From Phoenix dactylifera (Eukaryota; Streptophyta; Magnoliopsida; Arecales; Arecaceae): a stretch of DNA of 64,000 bases. Of the stretch, positions 39,801-54,800 are shown piece after piece. The notes under the pieces are model-generated. The model was not told where the DNA came from. It saw only the letters and a program-made list of their open reading frames with translations, and did not search any database. The stretch covers positions 28,715,146 to 28,779,145 of the forward strand of contig NC_052399.1 in assembly GCF_009389715.1 (NCBI RefSeq), written 5' to 3'. Position 1 is the first letter of the stretch; every line of letters starts with the position of its first letter. The position numbers were made by a program, and so were the translations under genes.

Positions 39801-42800
39801 TCTCAGAGAATATCTACAAAGCATTAGCAAAGCAATGAGTCCATGGCACTTGAATGGTGGTGCAGTAGTGAGGACTGTTGTCAGAAAAATAATAGATAAA
39901 ATACCTCACAAGCAAAGGGAACAATATATGTAATGCTAGACATAGTTAAGTTTAATTAATGAATAGAAAAGAGCAGGAACAACAATAGCAGGTTTTTTAA
40001 GGGCCACCCTACTCTAAGGACCAATTCCCTGGCTGAAACAATTTAGACAATGTTCCTAAATGATCAAGAAATTAAAGCACCAGCTACTTTCCAACAGCTT
40101 TAGTAATTGGTTGTTTTTACACCTTTTGGTATCTGGAAGGGCACCAAAGATCACTCATTGATCTAAACATCATGTTCAGTGATCCACTTCAGATAGTCCT
40201 TTGACAAAGATGATAACTTATAGGAGGTGCATACCGCTCCTATGTTAAACATTTTTCAGCCTTTTGGCATATGGTTAATTTAGTGAGTCGTGAAGAATAG
40301 CATGCTACAGAGGCAACTTTTTTATTTTTGAGCTAAGAAACTATAATATTTAGAAGAAACATCAGAATATACAGGTCTATAAAATTTCTACCACATGCAG
40401 CCAAATGGAGGCTCAACTTGGAATAATGATATCCTGTCAAGGCACCATTGGTCCTTTCCAGCACCTGGCATTAGTGCTTCCATTGAAAAAAATTTAAATG
40501 CCACACAGGTAAGATCGCTATTTCAATATGTTTGGGTAACAAAACATCACTAAAATTTTTCAAAAAAAAAATAAATCTATAAATAACCAGTTTTGTAGAA
40601 AATAAAATAATACATCCGTAGTTGGTTCCAACCTCTTCCAAGACAAGATTGCCAATCTATTTAGTGAGCTAGAAGAGTCTCATTGCTCAGTTTAATATAG
40701 ATATTCACTGTGTTGTAGCACAATGGAAAGGACTTGGGTTGCACCATTCACAGAAGTTCTATATTCAAGTTTATATTATTTTGCTGATACATACTTTTGA
40801 CAAGAAAAATTTCTGGATAATCAGTAATTGCTCTTCAAGTAAATTTCCATTCCCTGCAACAGTTCTTGGCTTCTATAGATAAACCATAAACCCAGGATCA
40901 ACCATATGAGATACCTCTTGTTTCTTATTTTTTGAGAATCATTTGAGATACAATTGCTCGCAGTTGAAAATTTAAATGATTAAAATATGAAAAAAGAAAT
41001 GATAAAAAAATTATGCTTGTGCTAAACAGATTATTGGAAGCATGGATATCTGATACTTTACTTCTGTTAAAACCATTGTCACACAAAGTCGTATTTTGCA
41101 AATATCTTTGGTAAATAAGCTATGGTTCCAAAATCCAAACAAAAACTCAAATGAAAATTGACTCTTTTCTGCATTATAAAAATAATAAAAGACAGGTTTA
41201 TTCAATAAATATTTACATGCCCAGAGTCTAAATCATCCAGAGAAAAAAGTCAGAGAAATATCAACTCACGAAGCTTCATATCTACATAATTTTCGTAATC
41301 ACTTCCACATGCATCATAACTGATATCCCCACCATTGTCACACAAAGTCATATTTTCCAGATATCCTTGGTAAATAAGCTATGGTTCCAAAATCCAAACA
41401 AAAAACCCAAATAAAAATTGATTTTTTTCTGCAATATGAAAATAATAAAGGACAGGTTTATTCAATAAATATTTACATGCCCAGAGTCTAAATCATCCAG
41501 AGAAAAAATTCAGAGAAATATCAACTCACGAAGCTTCATATCTACGTAATTTTCAAAATCACTTCCATATGTATCATAACTGATATCCTGAACAAAATGG
41601 GGAACCTGAATATCTTCACATTGCCAAAAGGATACATGACTTTTCAACAAATAAATCACTGGCACAGGACTAATTATTGTAATTTAATATTCCTATACTG
41701 TTAAATTTGAAAATATGGAAACTATTTCTGTATCCCAGCATTAGAGCACTAAACATTACTCTGGTGATCAAGAAATCCAGGCTTATATCTTCTCCTCAAC
41801 CCTCTGTATAAAATTAAAAAATTTAAATATCCAAAGAAAAAGAAAGAGGGGATAAAATAAGCAATATACATATGGTAAGAAACATTGCCTATAACTATAA
41901 GATTATCATGAATCAACCATCCCAGCAGTATCAAATGATAGAAACAGCTTTTTGAAGGAATAATGGACTAAGAAATCTTAGATAACACTCCACAGCTATA
42001 CCTTGTTGTGAGCAGCAGAACCACCATACTGTAGAGCAAGTGTGTCGCCCATCGTCTCATAAAACCTCATTAAATCATCAGCCAGAGGAGAATCTAGATC
42101 AATTTTGGGAATGTCTATTAAGCCTAAGACATGTAGTTGATGCCCGAGAGCAGCTAAACCATAGGCATATTGTGCAACATTAGTGCGATCCAAGCAGTCT
42201 ATGCAATTTGTGCGCAGGATGCCCTTTTGAAACATAGGTGGCTTAACCAAGCAATTTTCACTACTTCTCGCTTTATCCTCTGCGGTTGAAGGTCCAGAGA
42301 TATCAGAGCTCACTGCATTATCTTCCTGGTATCCATCAGCTGCGATCTCAGCATCATCATGGTTATCATTCGTGTTGTTGCTGCTTTTGTGATTATTAAA
42401 TGACCAGTGACCAACATTGTCGTTCCTGTAGATCACGAGCATTAACCATATTAATAAACTACAAATGATAAAAATTAAACATGTATGAAAGATATGCCCT
42501 GCACTATAATTTTCTGAAGTGATGCATGTCTAAATTGGCTATTAAGTTCAATGTATTGGTCTAGGTCCGTAAGAGCACATCAGCATGACTTATTTAATAT
42601 CACCAAAAGAATTTTAAGGAAAAAATAAAAGTGTCTTAGAACTGAAGAAATAAATTCTCTTGATTAGTATGGCTAGTTTGTGTCTTATCCTTAATCAACA
42701 AGCCTGATCCTAACTATAGGGCGTTGGCTTCACAAATCAAATAATAAGTCACAGTGTTCGAGAAGATTATATAACCAGCTTTAAACTTGACATAGATCCT

Positions 42801-45800
42801 CTAAACTGGTGCTGAATTGTTGCCCAAATGAACTTTGGTTGGGGAAAAGGCCTGCATGGTTGGCTAAGATGACAGTAACCATGTGACCATCAGAGAGATA
42901 ATATGCCATTGAAATTTAAGATGCATATTATATGAGTCCCAGTCCTATCATCAGCTAAAAATTTATGAATATTCGTATTATGGAATTCACAATGTAAACA
43001 GACAATTCTCAAATGTACACTACAAGCATTACTTTTCTATAGATGTAATTTTTATTCATAATTATCAGAAATATGCCTATTTTAGTCCAGTGAGGGAAGA
43101 TACTAGAAAGAAATTGCAACTTTGCAGGGAAATGTGGTTTATACAGAAGATGGCACACATATCTTATCTATGATAATCATATCCTTCAGGTTACCCAGGT
43201 ACATGACCTAAAGGATAAGTTCGGAAGGATACTCTAATTTATTGGATCCTACAAAGTGCTACATCAAGTCATTAACTACTTGCATTAAGATATATACTTA
43301 CTTCAAATTACATAGTGAGCTGAGGAAATCATAGTCACAAGTACAGTGGTCGGGAATAATTAAGCAATGCCGGAAATTTTGGAATTCGGGAAAAAACCAG
43401 CAAATTCAGATAAAATCAGGGAAAGTTCATGGATTAAATTAATAAGTAAAAAAATAACAATATCTAAATATAAATGTTTATATATAAGATAATCATATGA
43501 ATTTGTTATTGTCAACATATTTTCCTAATAAAATCACTTTCTTTACAATACATTATCTTTCGGTCCAACTATGACTCTCTTAGGCAGCAAAATGCCTCAT
43601 CATCTAATTAATGATGCAAATGAATGGATTAATGAAGATGTTGAGATATCAAGTGCTTCCTTACTAAAGACTTGATATCTCAACACCTTTCAGAAAGTAT
43701 GGCTCTAAACCGAATGGAATGGAGGCAAAGGATTCATGTAACTGACCCTGACTATTTTGGGATTAGACCTTGGTTGAGTTTAGTTGAGTTGTATATTCTG
43801 ATCTAATCATGGAAAAAAATAAAAAACTCTTTTGAAATGATGAAGTTTTAGAATTTGTATATTCAATAAAATCGTGTTTTCTCGTAAGACAAGAGAGAAA
43901 ATTTTCTAGCAACTTCTCTATCTGGGATATACCTACTTTAAGATGTAATTTTTCTTATATTCAAAATATTAAAAGAGTCTTCTTTTAGATGAATATTTAA
44001 AAAAGTTAAAAAACATCTTTACCAGGAAAGAAAAGAGATAATATTTAAAAAGGGGCAAGCCAGTGCACAAGGTTCTTGCGGGATCTGGGGAGGGTTAAAT
44101 ATACGCAACCTTGCCCCTGCATGCGAAAAGGCTATTTTTATATTTCAAACCCATGACCTTCAGGTCACAATAAAGTAACCTTACCATTGCACCAAGGCTT
44201 GCCCTCTAAAGGAAAGAGAAGGCATTGCCAACCTTAATTATTTTATCTGAAAAAAACTTAAAGAGAAGGGCGGACCTAGCCTTTTCCTATTCCAAATTGT
44301 TTTCCCCCTCCATGTCCCTAGGCCACCTGCCCACATCCCATGGTCATTTTTGCTTCTTATATTCACCTGCTCACTCTGCCTCACAAAGCCTACAAGCCTG
44401 AATAGTTCGGAATCACACGATATATTTGCAAGATATATGAATTTTTTGAATAATTCATGACTGATTCATGGATCAATGAATAAATCACAAAATGATACAG
44501 CTGATCTTTGTACAGCAAATAATCTTGAAGTTTTCAAAAATTTTGTTGAATTTTGTTACTATGGAGGATGCTGCATAAATTAGACAAAACTAGAAAGCAA
44601 AGATCTTGCATTTTCTAACAATGATTCGATCTTCTCTGATATATTATCTGAATAAAAAGCAAAGGAAATATTTGGGTCATGGTGAATGAATACTCCCTAG
44701 ACATGGTTGGTATCCTAATCTCAAAAGAAGAGACCTGCCTGTAAAAAATTCAACAGATGTCCTTTACAGTTTTATCAAACCTGGACAAGGTAATGTTGCA
44801 TTGAGGATTTGTTGATTGGGGGGACTGGATAGGGGTTGTCAGGAATTCCTCTCCTAGGTCTTCATTTGATCTTTTGCTGGATAGTGGTACAAGATGCACA
44901 TGTCAGACATGAATGAGCAAGACAAGTCTGATGTTGAAAAACCTGTTATCCCTAAAGGAGATATGTCAAATGCAACATATACTGCAAATAACAAGACAGC
45001 AGCAATACCGCATCTGCACAGTGGCTCAAGAGTATAATGTATGCCTCTTCAAAGATCCACATTTTATTTGAATTGACAAACAGAACAGAGAAATGACTTA
45101 CAGCAAGGCAGCAGCCTTTCTGATAAAGGAATAATAAACAGGTTACATCCCAGCCTACAGAATGGGAGGCTTTTATGTGGTCTTAGTAGGGTAGGTTCTA
45201 ATTGTTTACAAATTAAAGTTTGTAGGACATAGAAACATGCAGAGATTTAGGTAGGCAACTGGGTAGAGATAAGTTTAACATAAAGGTTCCAAAAGAAGAA
45301 AAAAAGGATAATTTTAGATGTACTGTTGCTGACTTAATCTGAAAAAACAAACCAAATCTGAGCTTCAGAATGAATTGTTTCAAGGAAAAATTACTTTACA
45401 AAATGACTTTTAGGGCTGTATGGGATCAAGAAATGCGAGTAAAGTACAACAAATCTCATCTGTCATTTAAGTAGGACTTGTAAACTCAATAATGTTGAGG
45501 GCCAAAACAGTTTTTGTTGTCTATGGTTCGATTAAATAGCTAATTCCAACAAAGTGGATGCTTGGGTTCTTATGGTTTGCCTTGAAAAGAAGTCCAGTAT
45601 TTTTCAACAAAGTTATTGCTCTAATGAGTTACTAAGCAATTTCAAAACTTCCCTCCATAAACGAGCTTGGACTTTGCTGGTGATGGTGGAGAATGCTGCA
45701 ATCATACATCTTCAAGTAGAAAGCTTGCTCTCATAATAATCCTCCTTACACAATGAAATAATATGGCATCTAGAAGAATATGCTAACCTTTCAGTCAATG

Positions 45801-48800
45801 ATGATTGCTAGCTACAACCACTTCTATTCTGGACTATAGTAAATGCCTTAATAAAAAAAAAGACATGCATCACATACTAACTCATCAAATCCAGCAAACT
45901 TCCCAAGAAACAATTATTTTTCCATAAAATGGTATCTAATCCTCAAAGAAAGCAACCAATTTGCATCTGTTGAACAAAACTCTTCCTCAAGTCTGGCAAG
46001 AACCTCATGATTGGTGGAACTTAGATATAAATCTAGAAACCTCTATCACTACTCAAGCAGTAAAGCCATCGTCATTGGAGCAAATACCACACATGCTGGA
46101 CAAATGTTGTCTTGCTACGTTCGACTATTTTAAGTAACAACTTTAGGCATGAAAGCCTAAATGTCAATCTCAAGCATCAAAAATACAAAGTGCCAAAAAC
46201 CTAAGGTTAAACCACAAGAATGAGCTGCCGACAATTAATAAGAAAATCTCATATGATGACTAGAGCATCAAATCATGATATACATGATTTCTTGTATCCT
46301 CATCAAGGCAAATGTTTCAGCTATCTCCTAGGACATATGATTCTTATCACACCATAAGTAACAGTACAAAACCTCAAGCTTCAAGTGATTCCATGGATTT
46401 TTATTTTCTCATGGTGTATATGCTTACTTTTTAAGATGTTTGACGAACAAGGCTTCTCCTTTATCAACCTCCTCTACATGTTTGATTTACTAATCTTCTT
46501 CTAGATAGTCCTCTTCTTTCTTGGAATCTCTTCCAACAACTTCAATTGTTAGAAAGCATAATAAAGGTTCATGTTGAATCTTTTATTAGCAACATATATG
46601 GATAATATTAATACCTAAGGGCTGAATGGGCCAACTTGGCCCAATCACCCAAAAGCCCACTATGGGATCTCCAGGCTTAAGTTTTGGACTTAGAGCAACA
46701 GGCTGAGCCAAGCCTAAAACCTATGGCTTAAAAATTTACTCAAGATGAGCCTAGGTTTGGATTATTTAAACATTTCTAGCCCAAATGTAATAGGTCAATT
46801 CATTGTTGAAGATAGACAACTTTCCAGATTCAAGAATCAAATGAATATAATTCCCAAGCTCTTCTTTTCTCTCTCATGCAAGCAGTGTTGGATTGTCTGC
46901 TCTTCTAGCAAGCTCAATCACTGGCATGCCATCCCAAAGGACCAGGAACTCCATCACAAGTAAGATCTTCTTCTCATGACTGTTATGGTGTTATCTCTCG
47001 TATCCCAATTTTGCATCCCAAAGGTTAGGTTAAGTTGTCTTGAAGTTGCTGGTAATTTCAAACATTTCTTTAAATCTTCTTCTTTTTCCCCACTTCTCTT
47101 TTGATTGGGTAATCTAGGTTTCAAATGGTAGCAATACGTTTTGGATGATTAACGGTTAGGACTTAGGTAAAATTATAACAGGGAGATTGACAAGGGAGAG
47201 GAAGGATAGGATGGGTATCGAGATTAAGATTAAATTCAAGGAATAGGGTTTACAATGTGTTGACACTGGGATTTGAGGCAAATAAAGGAAAAAGAGAGAC
47301 ATCAGAAAAGCAAATCTTGGTTGGCATGAGATTTGATTCCAAGAATCAGGTACCACTTGGTCATATCCCAGGTCGGGACGTGGTATCCAGCATCTAGGAA
47401 GGGGACCAGGTATTCAAGCCAAACTCAGGACCTTGACACGTTTAGTAGAGCTACATGATAAGGAGAGCTTCATGATACATCTCCTTGATGGTGGCATGGA
47501 AAGACCGCATCACCCAGAGTTCTTTTTTTTAACCAGCCCTATATCATAATACAAGCACTTTCTGTTCTCTATTAAGTAGGTTTTTTGCTTTAACACCAAT
47601 AGGATGTGATTGTAGAAGCGCGAGATAAACATCATAGTTAAGGGTACTCCAGCTTAAATGAATGGTAAGAAAGGAGTGTCATGATAGAGGTTGCTACAGA
47701 ATTGGAACTTACAGCATGCTTTTGTTGAATAATTAAACAAAATGAACACTTAAATTAAAATCCAAATGGAATGGGAATAGAAAAAAAAAAATCAAATCAC
47801 GAATCAAAATGGAACTGACATGGAAAATATGGAATCGGAGTTGACATTCCTATTCCATTGTCTGGGCATGAATTGAAGGAAACTACAGGAAAAAAACAGT
47901 TATTCCATTTGCATCTGATTTAGCTGGTCGTATTCTATAATGACTAAGGAATGAACTCAAAGTTTAATATATTTTTTAAATCCAAATTTTAATCAAACCA
48001 CTCACTCTTTCAAGTGTTTACCTAATTAATTCATACCAAAGATATTGCTGATTCCTAGCTTGTATCAAAGATGCTGCTAATCAGTTCATACCAAAAACAA
48101 CATTCATTACTATAGGAATGGGAATGAATGTTCCTCCAATCGAAGAGTGTCAATACGACTCATTTATTTAACGGAATGGTGAATTCAAATTTCATTAGGT
48201 GCTGTACACACCAAATGCAGGACGCTGACCAATGTTGTAATTTCTGCTCCAATCCAGTCCTCATTCTGCGATCCAAAGGTGGCATTACAGAATGAGCATG
48301 GATCAAGGAAAACACAATTTGAAATTTAACCCTGATTTTGGTGATGAAACTGAAGAAATTGGTTTTTTAAAGTTAATGCATATGTGTTTTTGATTCAAAT
48401 AAGGACAACGTGATTTAGGGCTTGTAATTAGAATAAAGTTCTATTTTGAAATTTAAATTACAGATACTACTTTCTACCAAACAATAACCAAAGATATGGA
48501 GAACGACTTGTTTAGAATTTCATCAAAAAGAAAGATAGTTTGTATCAAGGTTTTAAATAAGGGTACCGAATTCTGTACCATTTTTCCATTGGAACAGTAC
48601 AATATTGATATGGTATTGGTACTAACAATATGCATCGGTGCAGGCCAATATGGCCAATACGGTATCAGTACTGCTGTTTCAGCATCCCAGCACCCATAAA
48701 AGTGCTGGTTTTGCACCAGAACAGTATGGTACTGGTCGTACCATCCCGTTTTGGCAATTTTTGACACCATGGATTAAATATAATGCACAGCAAAAGACTG

Positions 48801-51800
48801 CACGGGAAAAAAAAACATATAAAAATAAATACTCACGATAGGCTAGGCCATTTTAAAGCACCCTCAAGCCTTAAAGCTGGTGTAACTTGACAGTAACAGA
48901 AGCCTGTTAAATTCAAAGCATAAGCTGCCACTTTACCCAACAATGTAAGCACATTTATAGCTCTGCAGGGAAAAAAAAACTAGGTTAGAATAATATCTTT
49001 AAAATAGTCATTTTCTTTAAAGTGAGCACATTTTCTTTACAGTAATCTTTCAGAAAAAAAGAATAAATGGAAGAAAACCGATACCTCCGAGAATGTTTAT
49101 GAAGATCCCAATGTAAGAATCTCAAACAATTTTCCTCTGACAGATCTTTATTTATAGCATCAATTGCACTAGCAAATTCTGCACGAAGTATAGATTCTCG
49201 AGGTTTCTTCTCGTATTTCTTGGGGAAAAAAAGAACCATTGCAGGGGAGGGGGGATGATAATTAGATACATGCCGAAATATATATATCTTACCAAATAAG
49301 AAATTCTTACAGACATTTAGCATGAGGCCTACCTTAATCAAGTTCAAAATAATGATTGGGTTTCCATATCTTTTTTCTAAATTCTCGAAATGAAGCCTGG
49401 TAGCTTCATAATTTTTGTCCTTTTTCTGCACTGAAGAAGGGGGGGAATGAATCAAATAGGACATCATAATCTTATCTTGGACACCCTACTGTTACATGTT
49501 CAAAACTTACATATAATATCAGGTTTGAGGTTCAGCCGCGAAGTTTCCTGTGACCAAAAAAGGGGTATGGAACCCCTATTCTGGATGACGGAACTGACTT
49601 GTGTCGGAATTCCTCCAGGAGTGTCTTCAAAAACAATCTGTTCTGTCTCAACATCATTTGCTACTCTACCTTTCTCATTAACACCACGCTTGAGGTATCT
49701 GATTGACAAGTGGAACAGAAATGTTAAATGGTCGACAAAAAACATGGATCTATTGTAACAATGAAAGTACTCAGAGCATGTTAGAATAAACCAGCCTTAT
49801 GCAAACTTTTTAAGTCAACTTAGCCAGCCCCATATCAGAAATTGAAGAAAATGAAACACAATTAATCTGAAAACATAACATATAATAACCTGGTGCCAGC
49901 ATAATGACGTGAACGCCTAGCAATGAGTGTCAACCAGAAATCCTTTCCCGATATTGAGAGTTTGGCCTGAATTTACAAGACATAAAGCTGTCAATGTTCT
50001 CCAGCAAAACAAGATCTAATAGAAAAACATAGTAAGTTGACCAAGAAAGAAAGCAAAGCCGCAAAAATCTAATTCTTTACTCCAAGGAATACAGATATAG
50101 TAACACTTATTTACAAATACAGCCCTTCTAGACAGACTAAAAGTGCAATATCTTTCTTCTATTAGCATCATTCTACCATCATCTCCACAGACCTGAGTTC
50201 CCCATAAGAGGCACAGAAATGAATCTGAAGAAGAACCTACATCCAAGAAATTTCCAACAAGTGTAAACAGCTAAGCCTACCCCACAGGTCAGCTCAGGAC
50301 AGAACCCACCAGCATAAAGTGCAAACTGGAACCTCGCGGAAATATTTAAAAGAACATTAAGAATTGATATGTATAAGCACTTATTTACAAACTTCTAAGT
50401 TTGTGAACTATTTTAAAGAAAAACAATAGAAGAAAATTAAGCAGATTGATATAACATAGTAAGGCAAAACCAGGTAAGTCTTAAAATTAAGAATGTTTCC
50501 CATCTAAGTTGCAGGTTAGTTTGACAGCTGACCATAAGTAACTCGGTGTCAAACTGTGAACTGCCCAAGATTATAACCAGATAGCATTAGCTCTTATGGA
50601 GAACCACTTAAAACCCCTTTGATGATCCACACAAAAAACAAAGGCCTAGCAGTTCATATCTGTCCTCAGGGTCGAGTCTAATACAGGCTCTGCTCTGCCC
50701 ATGTGCTTCCTACATCAATATAAATGACCATGTGTACCTTAAATGCAGAGTCTTTCTACTTGGTCCAAACATCAGCCTCAAAACTCATCTCTATTTCTAA
50801 TGCTCCTGCTCCCAAGTACCTCTTAGCTCACTAGGTCTCATATCACTGGAATAACTACCACAAATCCATTTTATTGGCTGTATGAGCCTGGATATCAAGT
50901 ACTTGGAAAATTAGACATTGGCTTGATCTTTAAGAAGACATATCAAATATAACAGTAGTTCAACTTTGATCGCATGTTTCTTCAGTGCTTTGCACTTTAA
51001 TTTTCTAAAAGTTTCAATCTCCTGTTTCTACAAAAGGATAAAAGGAGTAAACAATAATTGAAACAGCAAACTGCAATGACATAAAATGGCCCAACTATAA
51101 AATATCTGGTTGTGTACTGTATGAGAGGGTTATCCTTCCCACGAGTAATAGTGCTGGTAGCAAGGTTTTTAGTACGGGTTTTGGTAACAGTGTTGGTACC
51201 ATCCAGTTCCTGGTACTGGCACTCCATAAAGGGGTGCACCAAGTATCGCTTCCCTACTGGCATGAGTCGATACATATGGTACAGACCTATATAATAAACC
51301 ATGGTTTGGACTTTGGACAGTACCACATGGAGAGATACCATTCTGTATTGTATGAAGCCAGCTGCTATTGCCCAACAAGACATGAATCACATAGAAACAG
51401 CTGGAACTCACTGAATTCCAAGTCTTCATAGGAGGAGCTATTTTGCTCTCTCCTTGGAAACATTTTAAACCTCATTTCCAATAGAATCCAAGTATGCTGT
51501 TGGATTTGGAGGCAGAGTGACCTTAGAAAATGAGAACTCAATTTGCATTTCAAAATGGTGAGCATGATTGCACAATCCACAAACCCAAATAGTTACTTGC
51601 ACCTATGGTTATGGATACCAATCACAAAGCCTTAAAGCATATGATAACCTCCAGCAGCAAAACAAGCATCAGCAAATGCATTGCGGACAACCCCATAGTT
51701 ATGTCTATGATGTCTAGCACGGGGAACCAGCACCAGTTAATGAAATCTACAACCCTCAACATTCAATGTGAACACAGATATATGCATCCTCCAATTAAAT

Positions 51801-54800
51801 TATACGTTGTTTTAGGCGATTAAGGGTTGTCGATAAAGCCTGTTCCCATGTTTTAGGCTAAAGTACATTAAAATGTCAGAATCTTTTCCTCGTATTTGTT
51901 TAACCTAATAATTTCTTGGTCAATTAGATGGAGACTTGGATAACTTTAAAATAATATGACACAGATGTTCATTAGCATCAACACGCATTGCATAAATGAC
52001 AGACAATATTAAAATTTGTCTTGAAGAACCAAAAAAATCTTGTTGAATACTGAAAGTGAATCTAATTGACAGTACAGCACAATCAAAAGTATTTATAACA
52101 GATCTCGTGAAGAACATGATAAGATACATAAAGAGGTTTTCTTTAACAAAGAAAACTAATCATTCATTCAATATTTCCTATGAGTATAGTAAATTCATTT
52201 CACAAAATCTTACTTGTTTAAAGAACCCATAGACAAGTGCAACTGTCCAAAGAGTATTTTTGAGATGGCTTCGTATTCCACGTGTCAAGAACTCATTCCA
52301 CACAAACATTGTTTCATATAAAACATGTCCTGTCTGATTATCGGATAAGTTCTTTTGAAGGCTACGCATAACATGGTATGAGTAGCTGAAAAAGAAATCC
52401 TTTGTAAGATCCACTGTGCATAGGAGCTTCTTATATCTGTGCCATCAACAAAAAACAAATGTGATTGTTGACAAAGAAAATCTAATAAATAAATAAATAT
52501 ATATATATATATATATTAGGAAAGCAGTGGCCACAGAAAAATGATGGTTCTGCTACAATAAGAACAAGAGGAAACCTGAATTTCATAACTTTGATATCCT
52601 GCATCGAATGAACAATTTATACCAACCTCTTGCCTCCATAAATAGGCAAGAGAAGTACCTTAATAACATTAAAGTGCTCAATATTATAAAGAGAAGTACT
52701 CAATATTATAAACTACTTCACTGAAAATTTTCAATTGTAACAAAAACAGATTCCTAATTGCAATTGAGGACACTATTACAACACAAACCAAATTTTAACA
52801 ATGTTGACACGTTTAGACCCAAATGGGATCATTACGGTGGTCTTAGATCACTAATGATCCCAAGGTTCACCATTTTAGTGCTAGACCCGTACCTGTACCA
52901 TCCTTTACATATCAATAGACAATAAGGTATGGTAAGGTTGAGCATACCAAGTATCGGTGCGGTACGGTACTTTGTATCGGTTTGGTGCTGGTACGATACG
53001 ATACATCCGATATGGTAAGATACCGACCGGTACAGTGAACCTTAAGTGATCCTCATCCTAGGATAATCTGATTCTCAAAAATCTAAGATCACCATATTTG
53101 GTTACTATATTCCAATAATTAAAGATCTTCAGATTTTCATGATTAATCTATTTAGTATACCACGAAAATCTAAGATCACTGACCATATAATTCCAAAATT
53201 ACCCATGATATATTCCATATATTTTGCAACTATTAAACAAAATTCTCAAATAAATCATAGGAAAACACATGTGAACATAAATCAAATTGTCAAAACCTGT
53301 AATCCTAGAGCAATTCGACAAGACCAAAAATTAAGCAAAATATGTAAAAGTAACTCCAAGGAATTATCAAACCTTCCCAACTAGAAAAAAAAATTATGGA
53401 TTATCAAACCCTTCCGAATTAGAAGAATTTTTGCCTTAAAGATTAGCATCCAAAAGGAATTGACTCCTAAAAGTAGGAGAATGAAGCTCAGCAAGGTTGG
53501 GCTCTTATTTGAACGAAGTGCAAAAAATGCGATCTTTTTTGTCTAATAGAACAAACACATATACCTTAATTGAGTCGGTAAAGATCAGGGTGGTGGTGAA
53601 GCTGGATAGCAAGGGACTGTCGGATTCTTACACTGTAAGCTCATATGAGACGGGGTCAGGTGAGAAAGACTTGTTCGAGGGTGAAGTCAAGTGATGAGTC
53701 AAACAATTTTTCCAGCTAGACTAAGGGGCATTTTTGTTCCCAAATTTCAATCCAATGTCACTGCATTGGGGTGATCTTGGAAACCTATCTGCAAGGATGT
53801 GTTTAACATCATTGGGTTGGGTGGTGAATTTAGGAGTGGAGGTGATTTAGGACATTACCATGTAAGATCACTGGGGTGCAACTAAATATGGTGATCACAT
53901 CACTGTTGATCTTGGGATCATCACCCCATACCAAATACCACCAAAAGGTTGAAAAATGGAAAGTGGAAGTTTGGAGTCACCTATCTCTTAGTAAATTGGA
54001 AACAAAAGTCCCCGAAGTCTATACCAGTAAAAGTCCACCAATAAAATTACCATAAAAAAATATTCTTTTTTGATACACAACAACAACAACAATAACAAAC
54101 TTTAGTATAAAAATGGCAATGATCTCTCTCCATCAAAAGTGTCAAGCACTGTACCCAAAAAAAAAAAAGCGTCAAGCACATTGATCATTGAAATACATGC
54201 AGAATAGACAAAAGGACCTGTTCTCATTTGTAGAATTAGCCATATTGAGTTGCGCGGTAGAATTTGGAAGTGCAATCATTTCAGTTTTGGTGACAGCATA
54301 CACTGTATGGCCACATATGGCACCAATTTGCCTTCTTTTGGTTATAAGCAACATGTAATATGGCCCATAGAACTTAATAAAACCTGAAAAGGGCAAAAAT
54401 GTTTCATCAACAAAAAAAAAAAAATCATAAGAGATGGAACGCATGCTCACATGCATGCATTGTAAAGGATACAATGTGAAGAACTTACCAACTATGCCAT
54501 AGCAATTGGTGACAAATCTTAGTCCACCAGTAGATCTATTTCCTTCATGTATTCGCCTCAACAGGTCTTGACATTCACTTTCCGAGTATGTGGTGGAGTC
54601 CTCACGGATGTTCAGCTCTGAAGGCTCTAATCTATCTATCGTTAACACTTTCCATAATGTTCTACTTTTGTCTCTTCCAATCATATAGAATTTCTGTGAC
54701 ATAAGACAGCGATGATAAAGGCAAAAATTTTAAAGAAAATATAGCATAAAGTGGTCGATAATTAGCATACGATATTGACAAAATAAATCTGAAAATGCAA

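Noticed and set aside
40720-40775. SINE-like box A/box B (TAGCACAATGGAAAGGAC ... TTCAAGTTT)
   Set aside because: Motifs are too short and degenerate to delimit an element.
54075-54105. ACAACAACAAC run as a LINE tail
   Set aside because: Short simple repeat with no upstream LINE sequence.
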